Part shown: positions 49,838 through 52,102 of the stretch, one piece after another
Layout: each line of letters begins with the position of its first letter
How positions within the stretch are numbered: the first letter of the stretch is position 1
DNA from: Flavobacteriaceae bacterium Ga0077528
GTDB lineage: Bacteria > Bacteroidota > Bacteroidia > Flavobacteriales > Flavobacteriaceae
Assembly (NCBI GenBank): GCA_001464475.1
Contig: LNDX01000018.1
Span: forward strand, 1-52,102
Length of the DNA stretch: 52,102 nucleotides
Direction of reading: 5' to 3'
Made by a program: the position numbers and the translations under genes
Notes under the pieces: generated by a model
The model's database searches: none
Told to the model about the DNA's origin: nothing
Seen by the model: the letters and a program-made list of their open reading frames with translations, nothing else

Positions 49838-50295
49838 TTTTTATTTTTCCCAAGTTTAAAAAAAACGAAAACTCCAAATATGGTCATAACGATATATGCA
49901 AAGTAAAGATTTGGATATATTCTGCTGAACATATTCTCTTTGATTTCGACTTTTCCAGCTGAAAGTGGTGGATAAACTGTCCAGCCTGCTTGTGTTGCAA
50001 GTGATTTTACTATGCCTAAAATAGTTGGCCAGATCAAAATTAAAATCCATAATGCTTGGCGGTTTTCAAATTTCTCAAAACAAACTTTTGCTAAATAAAA
50101 GAAGTACAAAATAATTAAACAATAGATTGGCAAAAACTCTGTTTTTTCAATTACGAAATATGTATCGTGAATATTTATATCGAGTACACTTTCCGTTCTA
50201 ATGTTTGTTAAATCAAAGGCAAAATGAAATGTAATTAGTCCAATTACAATTGGAGTTAAAAAGTACAGAATTTCTAATATTAACTTTTTCTCATT
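49834..50295 (-). pseudogene. Small four-TM protein with cytochrome-oxidase-I-like motifs, 5' end interrupted by TAA
   Basis: From the ATG at 50295 the frame reads MRKS, then TAA (50281-50283), then continues in the same frame for 149 codons to 49834. The continuation has four hydrophobic segments. DINIHDTYFVI (with HD at about 50164-50169) precedes the second, and GWTVYPPLSA follows the third. Both motifs belong to heme-copper oxidase subunit I, where they occur in the opposite order and the first continues into the heme-ligand HFH, absent here. A TTG at 50133 would give a 99-residue remnant that loses HDTYFV. TTA to TAA in codon 5 would explain the stop. The function is unknown. Confidence 0.6.
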
Positions 50296-50470
50296 TTTGT
50301 GAATGCATTGCTCATAACGTCTGTGGCTATGCCTCTGTTGCTGCCTACACTGACCAAAACAAAACTACAACATTTCTTTGAAAGACAGAATTGTAATTAC
50401 CAGATTATTGTCCAAGAAGAACAAAATAGCAAGCGCTAACCCAGCAATAATGCAAAGTTTTTGTGTGTAG
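50296..50470 (-). repeat. attC-like/cassette-boundary element (candidate)
   Basis: A GC-richer spacer with GTTAGCGCTTGC (minus strand, about 50429-50440) on one side and GACGTTATGAGCAATGC (about 50302-50318) on the other. Outer words GCATTATTGCT and AGCAATGC are inversely related. The segment GCAACAGAGGCATAGCC lies just before the downstream gene. This recalls repeats that separate one-gene cassettes in Bacteroidota (recollection). It does not satisfy the classical RYYYAAC...GTTRRRY attC rule. Confidence 0.4.
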
Positions 50471-50474
50471 TTCT

Positions 50475-50798
50475 TTATTTCTCTTGTATGCTTTTGTTTT
50501 TTTCTCGATTAATTCTTCTCTGTAAGTTTAATAACATTAATGTTCCCCAGATCATTATTAGAATTAGCAGGCTTACTTGAGTTGAAAAGTCACTTTTCAA
50601 TTTCTGCATGGAAAATTCATTATTGTAATTTTTTGAATCATTTTTATTCTTAGAAATAAAGCTATTACTTTTCAATTCTACTTGATTTTCAAACGAATTT
50701 ATAATTAATTCTCGCTTTAAATAAATCATAAATAGAAACACTGTAATTGTAAGTATTTGCTCAATCCTTAAATAAGTTAAATTTCTGTTCTTAAACAT
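50475..50798 (-). CDS. Hypothetical two-TM protein (107 aa)
   Basis: A 107-residue protein. An N-terminal helix (EQILTITVFLFMIYL), an Asn/Ser/Lys-rich extracytoplasmic loop of about 45 residues (KNKNDSKNYNNEFS) and a second helix (VSLLILIMIWGTLMLLNL) are followed by a basic tail. No family is recognised. It lies in the accessory-looking cassette-like run, flanked by the element at 50296-50470 and the duplication copy at 50853-51031. Confidence 0.6.
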   Translation of the reverse strand: MFKNRNLTYLRIEQILTITVFLFMIYLKRELIINSFENQVELKSNSFISKNKNDSKNYNNEFSMQKLKSDFSTQVSLLILIMIWGTLMLLNLQRRINREKNKSIQEK

Positions 50799-50852
50799 TT
50801 TTTTAGAATTACATACAACTTATATAAAGCCGCCATTAATAAAATTGATAAA

Positions 50853-51031
50853 AGTAAAAATAATCAAAAAAGGCAAGAATCTCATAGAAATGTAGTTTTA
50901 TTCTTGGTTGTGAATTTATCTGTGAGCACTTGAAAAACTTACAATTTTATCGTTAAATGTCAAGATAATTGTAAAAATGACGCAAAGCTAGGATACGTTT
51001 GTGTAGCTTTTAAAGGAACTTTTTGAGAAGC
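50853..51031. repeat. Copy A of a ~180-bp direct duplication
   Basis: It is co-linear with 51525-51704, 672 bp away. Shared blocks include AAAAATAATCAAAAAAGGCA, TTTTATTCTTGGTTGTGAAT and TCGTTAAATGTCAAGATAAT. The core hairpin (50980-51008) is a weakened ACGCAAA/TTTGTGT. The copy begins about 10 bp beyond the stop of the cytochrome gene on the minus strand. Confidence 0.88.
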
Positions 51032-51040
51032 TGGTTTTTA

Positions 51041-51463
51041 TTAATTTTTTATAAATTCATGCAAATCATTTAATTGAGTTTTAGTAAGACTTTTGCTCCA
51101 CATAATTTTATGATAATCAATTTTCATTTTGCTGGACTTTGTAGTGTCTGCCTTTGTGTTTTTTTCTGTCAACCAATTCCAAAGTTTTGTTGAATCTATT
51201 TTTGACAAAGCTGGTCCAGTCATATTTTTGTTAAGATTGTGGCAAGCTGCGCAATTTGAATTAAATATTTCTTTGCCCTTTAGAGCTTTTTCTGAAAGAT
51301 TAGTAGAAGCATTTCCACAAACAAATTCCGGTACTTCAATTCGGCAAACAAATTCTTTATTTCTATTATTCAAATAAAAAAAACATGAAATCCCGATTAC
51401 AACAATTATAAATCCGCTTGTAATTAAAAGAATTCGAAATATTGATTTATTAAATATGTTCAT
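51041..51463 (-). CDS. Small membrane-anchored c-type cytochrome
   Basis: A 140-residue protein. An N-terminal membrane anchor or signal (ILLITSGFIIVVIGISCFFYL) is followed by a class I cytochrome c domain: GKEIFNSNCAACHNLNKNMTGPAL with heme-binding C71, C74 and H75, a Trp-rich middle, and KIMWSKSLTKTQLNDLHEFI, whose Met is the probable axial ligand. It transfers electrons in the periplasm; the partner is unknown. The gene sits exactly between the two copies of the 180-bp duplication, in an otherwise hypothetical cassette-like run. Confidence 0.85.
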   Translation of the reverse strand: MNIFNKSIFRILLITSGFIIVVIGISCFFYLNNRNKEFVCRIEVPEFVCGNASTNLSEKALKGKEIFNSNCAACHNLNKNMTGPALSKIDSTKLWNWLTEKNTKADTTKSSKMKIDYHKIMWSKSLTKTQLNDLHEFIKN

Positions 51464-51524
51464 TCTACACGCGGTTTTGTATAATTCCTGCCAACTTTTA
51501 TATACTCACTAATATAAATAGTAG

Positions 51525-51704
51525 AGTAAAAATAATCAAAAAAGGCAAGATTCTCTTAGAAATGTAATTTTATTCTTGGTTGTGAATTTTATTGTTAGCG
51601 CTTTAAAAACTTACAATTTTATCGTTAAATGTCAAGATAATTGTAAAAATGACGCAAACTCAGGAGACATTTGCGTAACTTTATGAAGAACTTTTTTGCG
51701 AAGA
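51525..51704. repeat. Copy B of the ~180-bp direct duplication
   Basis: See copy A at 50853-51031. This copy has the better preserved hairpin core, ACGCAAA...TTTGCGT around CTCAGGAGACA (51651-51678), matching the loop at 3757-3793. It also carries GTTAGCGCTT (51594-51603), found inverted at 50431-50440. It starts about 18 bp beyond the stop of the gene at 51723. Confidence 0.88.
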
Positions 51705-51722
51705 TGGGTGTGTTAATGACTG

Positions 51723-52067
51723 TTATTCTTCTATTCCTAATATTTTTTTCGTTAGTTTCTTATTATGTTGTTTATCGTGAATTTTGCTACTTAATATCCA
51801 ATAGATAGCAATACCTATAAAAATAGTTAGAGTTATTGACATTAAATTTAATCCAAGCAAAATATAGATTAGAATTAATAATATAGTCATTGTTATTTCA
51901 AAACCGTATTTATCTTTTTCTTCATTACGTCGTTTTAAAATAATTAAATTTCCACGCCTTTTATTTATTCTTTCTATCACTTTTTTTGTAATACTATCAA
52001 TAGAATAATACTTGTCTAAATCGGGAATTGAAAAACAAATTCCAAACTCGAGTTCAAGTTTACCCAT
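51723..52067 (-). CDS. Hypothetical membrane protein (114 aa)
   Basis: A 114-residue protein. The soluble N-terminal part (LDKYYSIDSITKKVIERINKRRGNLIILKRR) is followed by two closely spaced helices (ITMTILLILIYILLGLNLM and LTIFIGIAIYWILSS) and a basic C-terminus (KQHNKKLTKKILGIEE). No family is recognised. It starts at an ATG 35 bp from the window edge; an upstream extension is possible but not needed. It is the first visible member of the cassette-like run. Confidence 0.6.
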   Translation of the reverse strand: MGKLELEFGICFSIPDLDKYYSIDSITKKVIERINKRRGNLIILKRRNEEKDKYGFEITMTILLILIYILLGLNLMSITLTIFIGIAIYWILSSKIHDKQHNKKLTKKILGIEE

Positions 52068-52102
52068 AAATCGATTATATCGTCTAACTCCTTTAAACGT
52101 AT

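Noticed and set aside
49834..50133. Intact 99-residue gene starting at TTG 50133
   Set aside because: This start would discard the conserved HDTYFV segment and the first membrane helix that lie in the same open frame upstream.
50296..50470. Classical integron attC site
   Set aside because: No RYYYAAC...GTTRRRY pair is present and both GTTA words face the same way; it is kept only as an attC-like candidate.

Overview
The window looks like a chromosomal segment of a Flavobacterium-type member of the Bacteroidota. The DNA is AT-rich, and start sites lack Shine-Dalgarno sequences. Promoters fit the phylum consensus (TTTG about 19 nt before TAnnTTTG), with clear examples ahead of tRNA-Met, HU, rpmE2 and rpmH. 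The gene content agrees: DUF5686 and DUF3667 proteins, a GlmU-family protein, a TonB-dependent receptor with a CarboxypepD_reg plug, DUF4290, DUF4199, and a CarB without its C-terminal allosteric domain.

Layout. 1-3585 is the 5' part of a giant secreted M14 carboxypeptidase with near-identical tandem HYR-type repeats; its 3' end lies outside the window. 3586-4268 is mostly non-coding and holds tRNA-Met. 4269-17948 is a housekeeping mosaic: a START-like protein, a class IV aminotransferase, YqgE, HU, fmt, recQ, mepB, an AAA ATPase, DUF493, DUF4290, murA, a TauE/SafE transporter, a DUF5686 outer-membrane protein, aroQ and a beta-barrel protein. 18138-18743 is a beta-barrel gene broken by an in-frame TAG. 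It is followed by xerD, a two-kinase plus response-regulator module, and the block rny / 6S-like RNA / zapA / coiled-coil protein. 25657-31230 encodes an M23 peptidase, a TonB-dependent receptor, a membrane protein and a lipoprotein. 31223-38276 is on the minus strand and holds a probable envelope operon (DUF4199, GT2, phosphohexomutase, ABC exporter, a 59-residue membrane protein, DUF2971). 38500-49303 carries rpmE2, GlmU-family, STAS-like, mtaB, a hydrolase, a lytic transglycosylase, rpmH and carB.

The last 2.7 kb (49364-52102) has a different character. It is a run of small minus-strand genes for mostly membrane proteins, separated by related non-coding elements, including a direct duplication of about 180 bp. 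It resembles a cassette array without a visible integrase.

The most unusual signal elsewhere is a class of intergenic elements, each built from a short word repeated directly and then inverted (7633-7762, 12019-12086, 13423-13472, 14262-14311, 42066-42201, 45338-45451). A 7-bp x 5 tandem repeat sits just upstream of the GlmU-family start. All functional calls come from reading the sequence and family knowledge; no database search was run.
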